Below, one piece after another: positions 11,567 through 23,549 of a DNA stretch of 64,000 nucleotides. A program made the position numbers and the translations under genes. The DNA lies in the NCBI GenBank assembly GCA_015956445.1, contig WIUZ02000021.1:496001-560000 (forward strand). Direction: 5' to 3'. Position 1 is the first letter of the stretch. Every line of letters begins with the position of its first letter. The stretch is from Thelephora terrestris. Its lineage: Eukaryota > Basidiomycota > Agaricomycetes > Thelephorales > Thelephoraceae. The notes beneath the pieces were generated by a model. The model did not search any database, had not been told where the DNA came from, and saw nothing but the letters and a program-made list of their open reading frames with translations.

Positions 11567-13450
11567 ATGTTTGCTTCCAATTCCACCATCCTAAGCTCCG
11601 TCGCCGGCGAAGACAACCAGCTCGCTGCTGGTGCGCTTGGTATAGCTGCTATCCTTACAACGACCGCTGTCTATTTTACCCTCAGGTCCAAGGGTAAGGA
11701 GAACGGATTTCCGAAGCTGCGGGGATTTCAGTTGTACCATGCCTGGGATTTCTTCTATCGGCGGTACGATTTCCTGCTGTCGAACCTCAATCGAAGCTCG
11801 GGGAAGAGCTTCTCTTTCAACGTGCTCCACCACAATGTAATCGCTTTGGCTGGGGAGGACGCTCGCCGGGTTCTTTTTACTACCCCTCACTTTGACCTCT
11901 CCGAGGGTATCAAGCTTTTGCTGGGAATCGTTCGTGTTTCCCTCGTGCGCTACCGGGACGGTCCACTGATCTCAGAGACCCAAGGCCCCCCAGATCGAGA
12001 ATGTGAACGATATAGAACTAGAACCAGATGCTAAGGGGGACACCATACCACACTTCAATAGGAAGCTGAACAGGCTCTTCAGCCACAATCGCTTGGAAGA
12101 CGGTACGTAATCTCCCAGATAAACCGCCAGCATTGAATAACGGTTTCATTTCCATCCCAGTTCTCCCCACCCTACTGCAAGATATTATCGACCAGGCTGG
12201 CAAGTGGGGAAACGGTGGTAAGAGCGGCAGAATTGACCCATTCATCGAGGTCTATGAGGTTAGTCTCCTCTTTTACCGTTTCTGTTCCTGAGAACGTTTG
12301 CCGAGGTTCGATTTCCAGCTTATCTTCGTATTGACTGCACGTATGACTACGTGTGAAGAGCTGACGAAGAATGAAGCCGATCTCAAGAGGATATTAGAGC
12401 TGTTCTCGACACTCCATACTAGTTCTACCCCCGCCGCGGTGCTCCTGCCTTGGTTCCCCAGCCCGGCAAGGAAGAAAACGAGGGAGGCTACTACCGAACT
12501 TTTCACCATACTCTGCACCTATGTCGAAGCTAGGAGGAAGGCAGAGCCCACCAGTGAAGCTATTGACGTTCTAATCGCTGAGGGAGAGTCGACCCAAAGC
12601 ATAGCCGATGTAAGTTTCGCTCTCAACATTGTGTGATATGTCGAGTTTGATTTGAGCATTCCAGTACATCATGAAAGTACTTTTTGCAGGTGTTATCAAC
12701 ACTGGTGTCGTCAGTGAGTCTCAACGCCCGAGGTGGTCCACAAACGATAAATTGACACTGTACAAAAAAGCATGCTGGGCACTCGTATATCTTGCCATCC
12801 ACTCAGAGTGGAGAGAAAAGTGCAAGCAGGAGATCCAAGACTTGATATTCCGTCATTCCGATAGCCCTCCTTCTTCAACGCTAGGCGAGAAGCTCGGTGC
12901 CGTCCCCATCTCAGGTTGGCAGAATGAACTTCCCATGCTTGATGCCTGCCTTCAGGAGACGCACCGGATTTGCCTAACTCCAATGGCCTTCCGAAGGAAT
13001 CTCGGTAAAGAGATCAACATTGGCGGACAGGTGGTCAAACGAGGAGATTTCGTTGTGTATCCCATCGCTGAGTTCCACTTGAACCCGGAGTTCTACCCCG
13101 AACCGTACAAATTCGACCCGAGTCGATGGCTGCGACCTGACCCGGTACCGAATGCCACCCATAAATTCCTTGGTTGGGGCAGCGGCAGGCACGCTTGCAC
13201 AGGCATGAAGGTCGCCAAACTGGAGATGAAGATGATTTTAGCCGTGTTCCTGGAGAAATACGACTACGAGCTCGTCGATGTTGATGGGAAACGTGTCAGC
13301 CAAATGCCTGTTCCAAACAGAAACGACCTTAACCAGGTACGTGTACGATGAAAGAGAGGACGTTCTACCCCGGTGCTCATTACGTATCTTCAGACCGGTC
13401 CCCTTGGACCTACGTGCTACCTTGATTTCAAGCAAGCTTCTACGGACTAG
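11567..13450 (+). CDS. Cytochrome P450 of a second family (intact, 7 exons)
   Basis: Exons: 11567-11929, 11976-12102, 12161-12258, 12319-12609, 12665-12713, 12771-13336, 13394-13450; phases agree and give 516 residues. The first donor is GTTCGT and the fifth acceptor AAAAG, both acceptable but weak. Features: N-terminal membrane anchor (LGIAAILTTTAVYF), I-helix region VLFAGVINTG, K-helix ETHR, KFDPSRW, and haem loop FLGWGSGRHACTG with Cys452. The layout (PWFPSPARKK, DVLIAEGE, and a C-terminal TGPLGPTCYLDF) matches a CYP51-like family common in Agaricomycetes that is only distantly related to copies A to C. It is a monooxygenase; the substrate is unknown. It sits between copies A and B but does not share their exon pattern or promoter module. 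Confidence 0.9.
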
Positions 13451-15836
13451 GACGTGTATACGACCAAGCGGGTCGCATATTGCGGGACGTCAGCTAACGT
13501 TGTGTCCATCAATCAGTAAATTGGCCAATCGCTTGTCCAGACTTGATACGCTTTGTTTCGCCTTGGGATCTTGGAAATAAATGCAACCTTTATCACGAGC
13601 AGGAAATAAAGGAAAATCAGGAAACCGGCAAGAGTTTAGGTAGTAAATTGCATTCAAAATACCGCCCCGAACACTCTCGAACGCCAATATACTTATCCGC
13701 GCGGATAGCTGGTGAGACACCGATTGTATAACTGAAGTTAGTCTCCAAAGGAAGAGCTGCATGACTGGAAGGAGGTGCGCGGCACGGGCTATGGAGATCA
13801 AGCTCGGCGGTCCACATCCCGTAGTCAGGGTCTGGGTAAACATCAGAAACCAAACAGTATCTTACATACATCTACTCTTTGCCTTAGTTTAATGCGGTGC
13901 GTTTTAGGACGCGGATCGCACGGGCGGATAACACTAAGTACCATTACTATGATCACATTCAACAGCACGAGGCAAGCCATGGGATATTTATCGTCTCGCT
14001 TGTTTCCGGTTGCAAGCGTCGCATAAAATACGGTCCCCGCCGTGCGCTGTCATCGAGACATCGTCAGCGGAGGGTTCCTCCGATGTGTCCTGTCCTTGAA
14101 TGTATTCACTTTCAACTCAACAATGCCATCCGGTAGGGTGGGGAATAACCTCCCGAAGCCATTGAAAGATTTCACCATGCTGTAGTAGGGAAAAAGTCCC
14201 GTGGGACCAAATATTTATGAAATCCGGCCGGAACGACTGTTTAACTTAATGTGACCGGCTATGCAATCTCAAGGGGTGAGAATAGTCCTGCTTTAGCTTC
14301 TTGTATTCGTGATTTGCGGCGATAGCCTGCGCATGACAGCCATGGATATGGCAACAAGGCATGAACGACACAATGAATTATGAGAAACAATCGGTAGAGG
14401 GGAGATCAGGTTCCGCCGAAAACACGACCAATAGTCAATAGTGGGCGTACCGGTCTGGGGGTCGGAAAAATCACACTGTTCCCAATGGACGAAAAGGGGT
14501 GGCGTTACTTGTGCGCCCCGGTACGTTGGCCACCTGCCGGACGACCTGAAGGTTAAAAGTGTGCCATATGCGATGGTTAAATCCAGCGCATATCTGCTGC
14601 GACCTAGGACAGATGGAGCTGAAGTGATCCCAACAGGGGTGTTGAACGTCTTGTTTGTAAGGTAGTGACGATTTCGACTTTGTTCGGGTAACAGAGTTTG
14701 AGGAAGTTTTGAGAGCGACTTCTCAAGACGCAGCATCTGCTTTGTAGCACACGGGCCATATGTTCAACGTCACCTGGGCGACACCGGGGATGCGAATGGT
14801 TCAGTAAAGACGAAATGTCAGACCGGCCGCGGTAACGGGTCATGTGAATTTTGGAGTGCTCACCTGGTAACCCCCTGGACAAGTCAACGGGAACCACGCG
14901 TCGTGTGTGGGTACTCTGAAGTGGCAAAAACGACGCAGCAGATCCCCCCCGACCGACATCAGCGTCCTTGATAGATCCCAAGGTGTCGGTGGACGATTTT
15001 CTCTTCGGCGAGGCTGTAATACCCAGGTTCGCGACGTAGAGCTTGTGCAGTAGCAATCCTAAAAAATAACCTTCGGCACGTGCTGGCCTCCATTCATGCA
15101 GCCTTCGATGTACGGCTTGTCACAACAGGAAAACGCTCGGAACATTCCCCCGTAGCGCGAGGAATGGCAACCATACAGCCCGAGGTCGTTGATCAAAGTG
15201 GAACGTCCAGTGCGAGAACAACTCTGAGGGTCCTTGCCTGGTGTTGCCGCAAGAAAAATTGCACCCGCCCCCTAAGCGACAATCAAACCAGGTTCCGTTC
15301 TGAGCCGTTCATTCCTCGAAAACCGAGCTGATGTGTTTGACGATAATTGCTCAGGATCTGAGCGCATCCGCTGACACGGTCGAGACTGTTGACTGAGATG
15401 CGCCGTCCAAGGAAAGATTGCGCGGCGGAATGGGACTGTGAACGGACAAGGAGCACGCATGAGTGGTGATCCCCTGCAAGCTTGTCGTGAGATACAGTAT
15501 ATTCCAGTAGAAGCAGAACAGACCGAAGACTTGCCTGGCAGCTCCACTAGTCGTAAGTTATGGTGTTTGCGGGCGGCCCAAATATTGTGTGTGCAAACCG
15601 AGTCTTACCGCGTGACGCCCCAGGGAAAGACGCCAGCGAGTGCGTCGCCAGCGGCCAAGATTTAGATCACATCGGTAAAATCCTATTGACTCCGAGGCCC
15701 GACCTACACGATCCTACAGTTGGTGGGCCGGCTGGCCGCGTCAGCGGCTGCGGGGAGTAAGTACTATTAGTAGCCGTACGCAAGCAGCAGCTACCGGTTT
15801 GTCCAACGGTCTCAGCCCACCACTACCCACCCTGAG
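13451..15836. other. Gene-free stretch with a displaced P450 promoter module
   Basis: Two parts. Around 13960-14145 there is a P450 promoter module like those before copies A, C and the pseudogene. About 14150-15780 has no similarity that I can see to the flanks of the other copies and no convincing gene; the open frames of up to 150 codons here lack motifs. It looks like sequence inserted between module and gene. Confidence 0.45.
14068..14082. promoter_or_regulatory. CGG-N9-CCG palindrome, displaced from P450 copy B
   Basis: CGGAGGGTTCCTCCG inside the conserved module, 1.75 kb from the copy B start, against 250-360 bp for copies A and C. Confidence 0.5.
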
Positions 15837-18235
15837 ATGGACTCGCAGCAAGCAACACTAGCAATCTGCGGTGCCACAGTGGTAGTGGCCTACATCTGGT
15901 ATACGCGGTGTCGTACCCATTCGATCAGCGATGTCCCAGGGCCAAAGAACCCATCTTGGATATACGGTATCTCTCCACCCCCCAAAAAATTAACGCCATT
16001 CCCTCACAGAATCCCGAACAGGACACAGGTGGTCGTGGATGATTGAGGAGGCCGCTGTCGTCGAGAAGAAGCTTCTGGAAGGACACGGATCCATAGTTCG
16101 CTGGAATAGGTCGTTTGGGGTATGCTTCATTCTGGGGATCAGATATGGTCTTTGCTCATGCTCATGCTATCACGCAGGAAGAACACTTGTGGGTGGCCGA
16201 CCCAAAGGCAGTCCACCACATCCTTCAAGGTTCAAATCGTTTGTACGAGAAACCGCAGTTCGTCAGAGAACGAGCCGCAATCCTCATGGATCGGGGTCTC
16301 CTCGCGGTTGAGGGTGAATTGCCTCACATATCCCATGAAATCTTTCTCCTGATTCCCGCCTTAGGAGATGCACATAAACGCCAGAGGAGGGCCATGACCC
16401 CGGCTTTTGGTCTCGTCGAAGCCAAGGCTTTGTACCCATACTTCGTCCGGTGTTCCAATTCCGTCAGTCATCCTCCCATTCACGCGTGGTCACCGATGTC
16501 TGAACTCGACTTTCTGTCGTTACGCAGCTCGCAGACAAATGGCACGATATTATCTCGAACGCGGGATCTGGAGAAGCTGCAGTTATCGATGTATACTCTT
16601 GGCTCAGCAAAGCAACGCTTGATGCGTGCGTCGAAGTCGAGGGCTTTTTTACACATAGCGTCTACTAATCCGAAACCAGCATCGGTACAGGTGCCTTCGA
16701 TTATGACTTTGGCGCTTTGGAAAACACCGACAACAGGCTCACCAAGTCGTATGAGAACCTGGTGTACGAACCCCTTCCCTTCTAACATATGGCCCACCGT
16801 GACGATCGACTTTCATAGCTTCAATGCATTTGGACCGCCTTCCAAGGGTCGTGGACTCATAATGGACTTACTCAAATGGGCCCCGAAGGGTTTGGGTGCC
16901 TGGCTTACTGACAGGAGCAAGAGTCCGGGGATGATAAAACTTCGGGAGAACAAGACATATGCCCACGAGGTCGCCTCGAAGCTGATTAAGGAAAAGAAAC
17001 AAGAAATGAAGGATGGTACCTCTGGAAAGGATTTCCTCAGTTTACTCGGTCCGTCTTGCGTTTCGTTCGTACAGCGCAGCAGACGGTAGAACTTCAGCTT
17101 TTCAGTCAAGGCAAATTCGGCCCTGCGACCAGATTTGCGGCTGAACGACGACGAAATTGTCCCCCAAATTCGGTGAGACATCATATATGTCGAGTGATAA
17201 CAGTTCTCTTTATTGGTGATATAGGACAATCATGTTCGCGGGTCATGAGACTACGGCAAAAACGGTCAGCTCCTCCTTGCGTTCCAACTCTCGATTTATC
17301 TAAACGGATCACGTAGCTGATATTTGCCCTCTGGGAGTTCGCGAATAAGCGACATGTCCAAGAAAGACTCCGGACTGAAATCATGGAAACGTTGGGACGG
17401 ATCAGAGCTAGGGGTGAAAGTGATTTCACCGTGAGCGACTTCGACTCCATGCCGTATTTGGTTGCTGTAGGAAAGGTGTGTTGGGAGCCCCTCTATCTGT
17501 TCGCGAGAGCCAACCCTCCGTTCCATCCAGGAAATCTTGAGGGTCTACCCTGTTGTGGTTGAAATGCAACGTGCACCCATAGAAGATGATGTCCTGCCCC
17601 TATCAAAGCCCATCGTTGGTTTGTCTGGAAAGGTTTACAACGATTTACATGTTCCTGCAGGGACAATCGTAGCGGTCTCAACGGTTGGATATAACTTGTA
17701 TGTTCCTCCTCTCCATCTACATTCCTGTGGGAATCGTGGTGGTTAAGACCGGTTTCCACGTTTCGCAGGAACAAGGATGTTTGGGGGCCGGACGCATACG
17801 AATTCCGACCGGAACGATGGTTGGACATGAACGAAAAGGTTGAGTCGCCCGTCGGGGTTTACGGAAACCTGTGCGTGATCTGTCATTCTACGCCCGCCAC
17901 ATGTACCTCGAGCTGAAATCCATTGGTTCAGGGCTACGTTTTCCGGTGGCTACAGGAGTTGCATCGGATGGAGATTCGCGTAAGTTCCACCGCGCTACGC
18001 CCAGATGCGAAACAGAGTAAATGACTGATCGACTGGTCGTTCGCAACTGCTGTATAGCGTCATCGAGTTGCATACATTCTTGGTCACACTTGTCAGGCAA
18101 TTCGACTTCTCCCTTGCGGACGGTGGGCAAGAAGTGAAGATTATGAGGCCAGCAATGATGACACCAATGGTGGTTGGGGAGGAACATAAAGGTCCGCAGA
18201 TGCCGCTCAAGGTTACTTTTCTTGGGATCGAGTAA
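15837..18235 (+). CDS. Cytochrome P450, copy B (intact, 14 exons)
   Basis: Exons: 15837-15966, 16010-16119, 16178-16313, 16365-16462, 16528-16625, 16680-16763, 16819-17048, 17106-17172, 17225-17264, 17317-17475, 17531-17697, 17769-17870, 17932-17979, 18058-18235. Every exon from 2 to 14 has exactly the length of its counterpart in copies A and C; exon 1 is six nt longer. The product has 548 residues. Motifs: PGPKNPSWIY hinge, DAHKRQRRAMTPAFG, I-helix FAGHETTAKT, EILR, FRPERW, haem loop FSGGYRSCIG with Cys484. The first intron ends so that the usual Gly becomes Glu. Apparent stops in the raw frames fall inside introns. It is a membrane-anchored monooxygenase of unknown substrate. Confidence 0.9.
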
Positions 18236-18711
18236 CACTGCGAAATATTCTAAGCCTTAAATTATTACCTGAAAGCTTATATAGATGTCTTCAATTCCGG
18301 TCACCCTAGTTTTTACAGCGGTGGTGACTTGGAGCAGTTGGATGTTGACTAGCGTGCCCGTATGAAGGTTATAAGCCGAACCGCGTATGACTTGGCTGGG
18401 GAGTGCGCATGCACGATTCTGTAATGAAGATGCCTGGGATCTCACCATTGCATTACCGACCTGCTGCGTGCATGCCTTTCTCATTGGCCCCAACAGGCAA
18501 AATTGGTGATAGCGACTGTCGGCTTGTCACTCGCAACTCTGAGTGGAAAATAATCGGAAACTTATCGTTACATACACATGTAGATGTATCGATACAGTTG
18601 AAGGAGACTGTCAAAAGTAATCTGGTGACATCCGCACTATTCGCGAGACAAACGGCGAAACCCGACGAGGGGGGTCCGAGGGAGGAGACAACACGGAGGG
18701 ACTTGGCCAGC
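18236..18711. other. Convergent intergenic region
   Basis: Lies between the stops of P450 copy B and the eIF3j gene. No gene or structured element is seen. Confidence 0.45.
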
Positions 18712-19700
18712 TTACATGAAGTCATTCGGATCGTCGCCGAAGTCATCTAAAGCTTCCTCGTACAAATTGGTATCAGTAGCCCTGGCACAACAAACATCAG
18801 CATCTGCAACCATGATGGACAATCCAAGTGCTCCTCCGGATCTGATACGTACTTTCCAAGGGCTTTGGTGCTTCCGAGGGCAGGCTTGGGAGGCTTTTTC
18901 TTGCTCTTACCCTTATCCTTCGCCTCTTTCTGCTTTTCATTCGCCAGGGCGGTTAGTCCGCTCGCTACCTTCTTGATTTCCACATCTCTCAGCGGATCTG
19001 CGAGCACCTTAGCATGCGCCTCGACGAAAGCAGCATACAATGGCTTGTCTTGATGCCGTTTGATAGCGAGTTCGAATATCTGACGAGAGAGAACGATGAA
19101 ATCTTCTTTAGTCTTCGGATTGGCGGTCAAAATCGATCTGATGTCTATCGGTGTGCCTATGTGGTTCGAGAAGAAAGATTCAGTGGAATCAGACAACCTC
19201 CATTGTGGTGAGGATGAACAAGAAAGTGTGGCGTACCGGAAGAATCGGTGCCAAATAACTCCGCAGCGTTTTTCATGTCGCTCTCTAGTTCCCTCTGTTT
19301 ATCCCTCAAGGCCTTTGCCCTCGGGTCCAAAACGGCGTCCTCATCGTACGAGTCGTCGTCCTCTGCCTTGGAAGCACGGAGTGCTTCCTTCTCTGCCAGC
19401 TTCGCTTTCAGGGAACCCTTTTTCTTCGGGGGTGCGGCGTTGGAAACCACCGCTGGGCGTTTCTCTTCTTCGGATTCTGAGTTCTCCCAGTCGCTCTGAG
19501 CAGTTCCAGACAGATGTATTATTGATCACAGAAGAAGAAAAAGCGCGTATATTGAATGCTCTGAGGAGAAGACTTACGACAGGACCATCGTTTTCGTCAT
19601 CCTCGCCTTCCCATTTGTTAGCTTTCTTCGGGGGTGGCTTTACAATGACCGCGGCAGGCTTCGCTGCGGTCTCATCGCCCGAAGCGTCCCAATCAGACAT
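18712..19700 (-). CDS. HCR1: Translation initiation factor eIF3 subunit J
   Basis: Four exons on the minus strand: 19700-19578, 19495-19237, 19156-18853, 18781-18712; phases agree and give 251 residues. The protein begins MSDWDASGDE, has an acidic first third with SDWENSESEEE at the first junction, then a Lys-rich coiled region, a helical core (ILTANPKTKEDFIVLSRQIF), a basic KGKSKKKPPKP tract and a C-terminal acidic tail ending DDFGDDPNDFM. This arrangement and length are those of eIF3j/Hcr1, which binds the 40S decoding centre and assists eIF3 in initiation and recycling in the cytoplasm. The second intron uses the acceptor at 19157, because a nearer AG would not keep the frame. The gene is divergent from COQ9 with 167 bp between the starts. 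Confidence 0.9.
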
Positions 19701-19867
19701 AGCAGCACCGACCCAGAGGATGGAAAAAGAGGAAAGGAAGGCGTAAAAGAGGGTGGATGAAGATTAGATCAAAACTTTCTGGCTGATGACCTCCCTTCAC
19801 CCACCTCGGGTTGGCACGATCAACGGGGATTGCCGAACGTTCCGCTCGAAACCCGACGCAGGGCATC
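19701..19867. promoter_or_regulatory. Shared promoter of eIF3j and COQ9
   Basis: Only 167 bp separate the two start codons, so both promoters and 5' leaders must lie here. No TATA box is evident. Confidence 0.6.
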
Positions 19868-20786
19868 ATGAGTTCGACCACGAGGAACGCGTTACTCAAA
19901 CTCGCCCTACCTCTCATCAAGGACCATGGCTTCACTCGGAGTGCATTGTCACTCGCTGTGATGTACTCGCCGTCCGGGAAACACACAGCTCCTTTGAACG
20001 ACACGGCTGTCGATGCTCTGTTTGGAGAAGGCGACGAAGCGCGTAGGACGCTTATGAATGCTTGGTTGGACGACGCGCGGGTCTCGCTGCGGAAATCTTA
20101 CAGTCAAGACAGTGACACTGCAACGACGGCGCGGAACCCGAGCTTGGGCAACGTGCTCAAGACGCGATTGAGCAAGAATGAAGGCGTATTGGAGCACCTT
20201 CCTGAGGTGAGGGCGAGGCTAGATTCAGATATGTGTTTGCCATTGCTAATGCGGGGTTCCGATCCGCTAAGGCATTTGCTCTCCTCGCTACACCGCCAAC
20301 GCTGTCCTCGTTGATATTCCCTCTAACACTTGATCCTCGGCCCGCGATCTCCCACTCAATGTCTGTCGCCGCGGAAGCATGTAAACTGAGTTGCGACACT
20401 AGTGTAGGGGTAATACGATTCCACCTAGTCTCAATAATTCCAACGGGCTCCCTCATTTGCTGATCCGCTCTCACCATTCCAGGCTACATGGTACACGCGG
20501 AGAGCCACAATAGGGGCTATATATACCGCAGCAGGTATGTTATTATAGTCCTCTCCCGGCCATCATTCCCAATATTGGATCGGGGTGCGATTGGCCTAAT
20601 GCTGATGATTCCAATTTTGCAGAGTTGCACCAGCTCTACTCCCCAACAACCGCACACGACTTCCTTGATCGGCTACTAGAAGAATCACAAACGTTGGGAA
20701 TGGCAGTAGATGAAACTTTCATCTACGCCAAGTACATCGTGGATGCCTGGAAGGGTATCATTACCAGCAGAGGCATCACACCCTAG
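19868..20786 (+). CDS. COQ9: Ubiquinone biosynthesis protein COQ9
   Basis: Exons 19868-20206, 20272-20409, 20483-20534, 20623-20786; phases agree and give 230 residues. Family marks: an N-terminal helix-turn-helix-like part (ALPLIKDHGFTRSALSLA), a segment with CDTSVG, then across two introns TWYTRRATIGAIYTAAELHQ, the conserved WYT+RA signature of COQ9, and a C-terminal helix ending KYIVDAWKGIITSRG. COQ9 is a TetR-fold lipid-binding protein of the mitochondrial inner membrane that presents coenzyme-Q intermediates to COQ7. The first ATG leads straight into the conserved domain, with no obvious presequence. The upstream frame is open for 19 codons but has no ATG, so the start could be in an unseen exon. 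Confidence 0.88.
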
Positions 20787-21210
20787 ATCGTCACGCGCCC
20801 GCATTCCGGGCAATTCTCAATGTGATACAAATCGATTTTTATCTGCTTTGCGCGAAGATTGCTCTAATGCATCGGATAGATTCATGCACTGTTGTACTGT
20901 TTCTGCAGATGGAATTCTACCCAACAGTTTTGAGGGTTTCTTCTTTGTCCCCTGCCATGTGGGATTTCTTACGTCGTTGGCCTTCCCCACAGATTTAACC
21001 CAAATCGCATGTCATGGCAAAACGTAATCCGATTCAAGGACGGTGCACATGAGGTGAAAAAAGACTGCGCCGTATATCCAGTTAAATTTGACCCAAATCA
21101 CATGTCCAGCCTGTGTGGCTCGTGGGGCACTGAAATTTGGCGCCTACCTGGAAGGCGAGCTAAATTCAGTCGCCATGGTGTTTTGAGTGATAACTGGAAA
21201 CCTCCTGCCT
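20787..21210. repeat. Convergent intergenic region with a short direct repeat
   Basis: Between the 3' ends of COQ9 and the methyltransferase. An imperfect 21-bp direct repeat (20993-21013 and 21087-21107, core CCCAAATC.CATGTC) is present, spaced by 94 bp. Its role is unknown; it could be a local slippage product. Confidence 0.4.
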
Positions 21211-22527
21211 TCAATCTTCGTTGTCTGCCAGATCCATCAATAACATCAACTCGAAAGTGTCGTCTGCCTTCTGCCGTTGATTTTCGTGGGCTCCTACCCC
21301 TTCTAAAAGGTCCTTGTCATCCTCTGGAACGCTCCAGCCGAGAGACACGGTTTTCCGACGAGCGATGAAGATGTATGTCGAGGAAGGGGCATGGTACCGA
21401 GCCCATTCCGTCTCTGGGCCCCCGTTTGTATGGTCATTTAACGGAGGGCGATCGCTCTCGTAGCCGGCGCCCCCTTGATGGGACTGCAACGGGGATTGGC
21501 AATCACGTCGATACAGTACCGGCCCGTATGAAAACCAGAGGCCAAATGCTGACCAGAAAAGGAGCTCCTTTGGAAGGCTGCGAATCCTGTACGAGATGAT
21601 GATGCTTGGTTGTGAAGACGAGGGTGGCGCAGAGGTGAGGTGAATCAAGGTCCGGAGAAGCGGGGCCAGAAGGTGAGGGAAGTAAACCTTTGCAGTGAAT
21701 TTGATCAGAGATGAAATCCGCCCATGCCTTCTCCCCCGCGAGAATTATGAAGAAAACTTACAAGATCGCTGCAAACAATATGAGTGAGACTTCGAGAACC
21801 AAGTTCATTGAGGACTTTAAGTGAGTGTTTGTGAACCCCCCATTCTAGAGGGCGAACGAGTACTCTTGGATTTGTTTGATCGTTCTTCCAGAACATTTTT
21901 GCCGCAGAAGAGAGGTTCTCTTCTAGGAGAGGGCAGACGTTATCTAAATCGGTTGCGATAATAACATCGCCTAGACCGAGGCTCGAGCCACTCTTCAACG
22001 CGATGAGAGAGGGAGAATGAAAAACCTGAAACTGACCATCTGGACCATCTCTCGCCTCCTTGTTGATGACTTCCGCGAGTTTTGCGATGATTATACCCGT
22101 GCCTGAGCCAAGCTCGAGGATCGTTAAAGGTTTCAGAACATCCTCGACATCTAGATTTGAGCGCGGATTTGATTTCGAAGAGTTTGGACACCAGTTTTCA
22201 TCACGGTTAAGGTTTGGGCCCCAGCGTTCTGGTGTCAGTGTAGACAAAAGATGTCGTTGTGTAGAGAAGGGGCTTGGAGGGTCGAACACAATCCGGGGGT
22301 CCTTGGATTCCAAGTAAGTTGTGAGGGTATACGATGCTTCCCTAGGTTGCTTGATGAGTTCGGATACGGAGTTGCTGCCTCCAAGGACATTCTCACCAAA
22401 CTCTTCCTGCGATGCCGTACTTTTGGATAGCAGACTTCTGTGAGCTGAGACCGAAAATCGCAGAATCCCCGAAATCGTTCTCGGATGGACTTATCTCTAG
22501 GCGGGGCGGGAAATTTGGATTATCCAT
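21211..22527 (-). CDS. METTL21-type protein methyltransferase
   Basis: Minus-strand exons 22527-22397, 22341-21762, 21687-21211; phases agree and give 395 residues. The N-terminus begins MDNPNFPPRLEISPSENDFG; the first junction yields GRVWEASYTLTTYLES, the family's lead-in to the SAM-binding fold. Motif I is ILELGSGTGI, followed by an acidic motif at ATDLDNV, then RPLEWG and the post-motif III SDLVYFPHLLAPL restored by the second splice. Members of this seven-beta-strand group (METTL21, yeast Efm/Rrg1 types) methylate lysines on translation factors and chaperones. The exact substrate cannot be told from sequence. The long C-terminal part (about 160 residues) is typical of the basidiomycete forms. 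The start is 266 bp from the divergent gene at 22794. Confidence 0.85.
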
Positions 22528-22793
22528 GGTTAGGCGGGAGTCCGAGAGGGTTCAGTGCCTTTTAGTCAGCGAGCGGCCATTGGCTGAGTCAAGAGATAAG
22601 GTTCTTCAATTCAATCGCCACGTGATATGGGGTAATCTCCGATTTCGAATCAAATTCCTGGAGACGCTATGCGGAGTTTGAATCCAAAAACCCCACTCGG
22701 TATTTATTATCTGGGGTCATCCTCACTCACCCCCATCGCTAGCTCTCCCTTGCCTTCTTGCTCTCACCCAGTATCTCAACGCGCTACATTACC
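22528..22793. promoter_or_regulatory. Divergent promoter region
   Basis: 266 bp between the start codons of the methyltransferase and the Ser/Pro-rich gene, presumably holding both promoters. Confidence 0.5.
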
Positions 22794-23549
22794 ATGGACA
22801 GCAACAGAACTGAAAAGTCTCCCCATTCCAAGCCCATCTCAATCAACACCGCAGCCGCTCAGCACAGATATCGCTCCGGCTCGCTGTCGTCTGATAGTTC
22901 TGACGGTTCTCCTGACCCTGTCCAAACCCCTCTCAGCACTAATTCCCCCAAAGTCGCCACTGTTTCCCCCTCGACGTCTCCGCTCTTTTCCTACATCATG
23001 GGCCAGCAACCCGGTACTGCCAAAACTTTCCCTTTCAGAAGGGGCACCGTCGATTCGGTTGGCAGCACTGGCCCTGTTTTTGACGATGGTCCGTCGTCTG
23101 GTCAAATGTATACGCACCCTTCCGTTGACATCAAGATAGATGATACCCAAGACTCCGATTCTGCTCCACTTCGTAAAGTCCATCGTCGTGCAACGACCTC
23201 TTGGACTACCCCTCTTCCTCAACCAGCGAATCCGCTTGCTGGTGAACGTCAAGAACGTGCCAGCGGCCTCTTGCGCCGTCTCTCTCTCAGCACATCGTTC
23301 ACGAGGGTTTGTTGCCTTGTCCAAAATTTTACAACTCCGTCTGACCCATTACGTTATCAGCCGCAGCCAGGCTTTGCTAACAACGACCAAGTACCGGCTG
23401 TGCCTCCGAACACGGCGCTACCAAATAGCCCCATCAACAGAAACTCGCCCACGAATGGAAGGAACAGTCCTCCGAGAAAGCCCGTTAGGCGGGCGCCATC
23501 TCCTATGGGGGAACGAATTCTCAAGGGGCATTTTGATGGCTTCAATTAA
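22794..23549 (+). CDS. Conserved Ser/Pro-rich basidiomycete protein
   Basis: Starts at ATG 22794 (context ACCATGG). The frame is open to 23549, but a 54-nt intron (23307-23360, donor GTTTGT, acceptor CAG, no stop inside) is likely. It joins LRRLSLSTSFTR to PQPGFANNDQ and removes a stretch of unlike composition; the spliced product has 233 residues. The N-terminal KPISINTAAAQHRYRSGS and the C-terminal RRAPSPMGERILKGHFDGFN look strongly conserved and define a family widespread in mushroom-forming fungi; the middle is disordered. Many S/T-P sites and a basic RRLSLS motif suggest phosphorylation or 14-3-3 binding. No biochemical role is known to me. Confidence 0.75.
   Translation: MDSNRTEKSPHSKPISINTAAAQHRYRSGSLSSDSSDGSPDPVQTPLSTNSPKVATVSPSTSPLFSYIMGQQPGTAKTFPFRRGTVDSVGSTGPVFDDGPSSGQMYTHPSVDIKIDDTQDSDSAPLRKVHRRATTSWTTPLPQPANPLAGERQERASGLLRRLSLSTSFTRVCCLVQNFTTPSDPLRYQPQPGFANNDQVPAVPPNTALPNSPINRNSPTNGRNSPPRKPVRRAPSPMGERILKGHFDGFN

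Noticed and set aside
14293-15056. 147- and 150-codon minus-strand frames
   Set aside because: No motif, no conserved pattern and no plausible exon partners; probably chance frames in the inserted sequence before P450 copy B.
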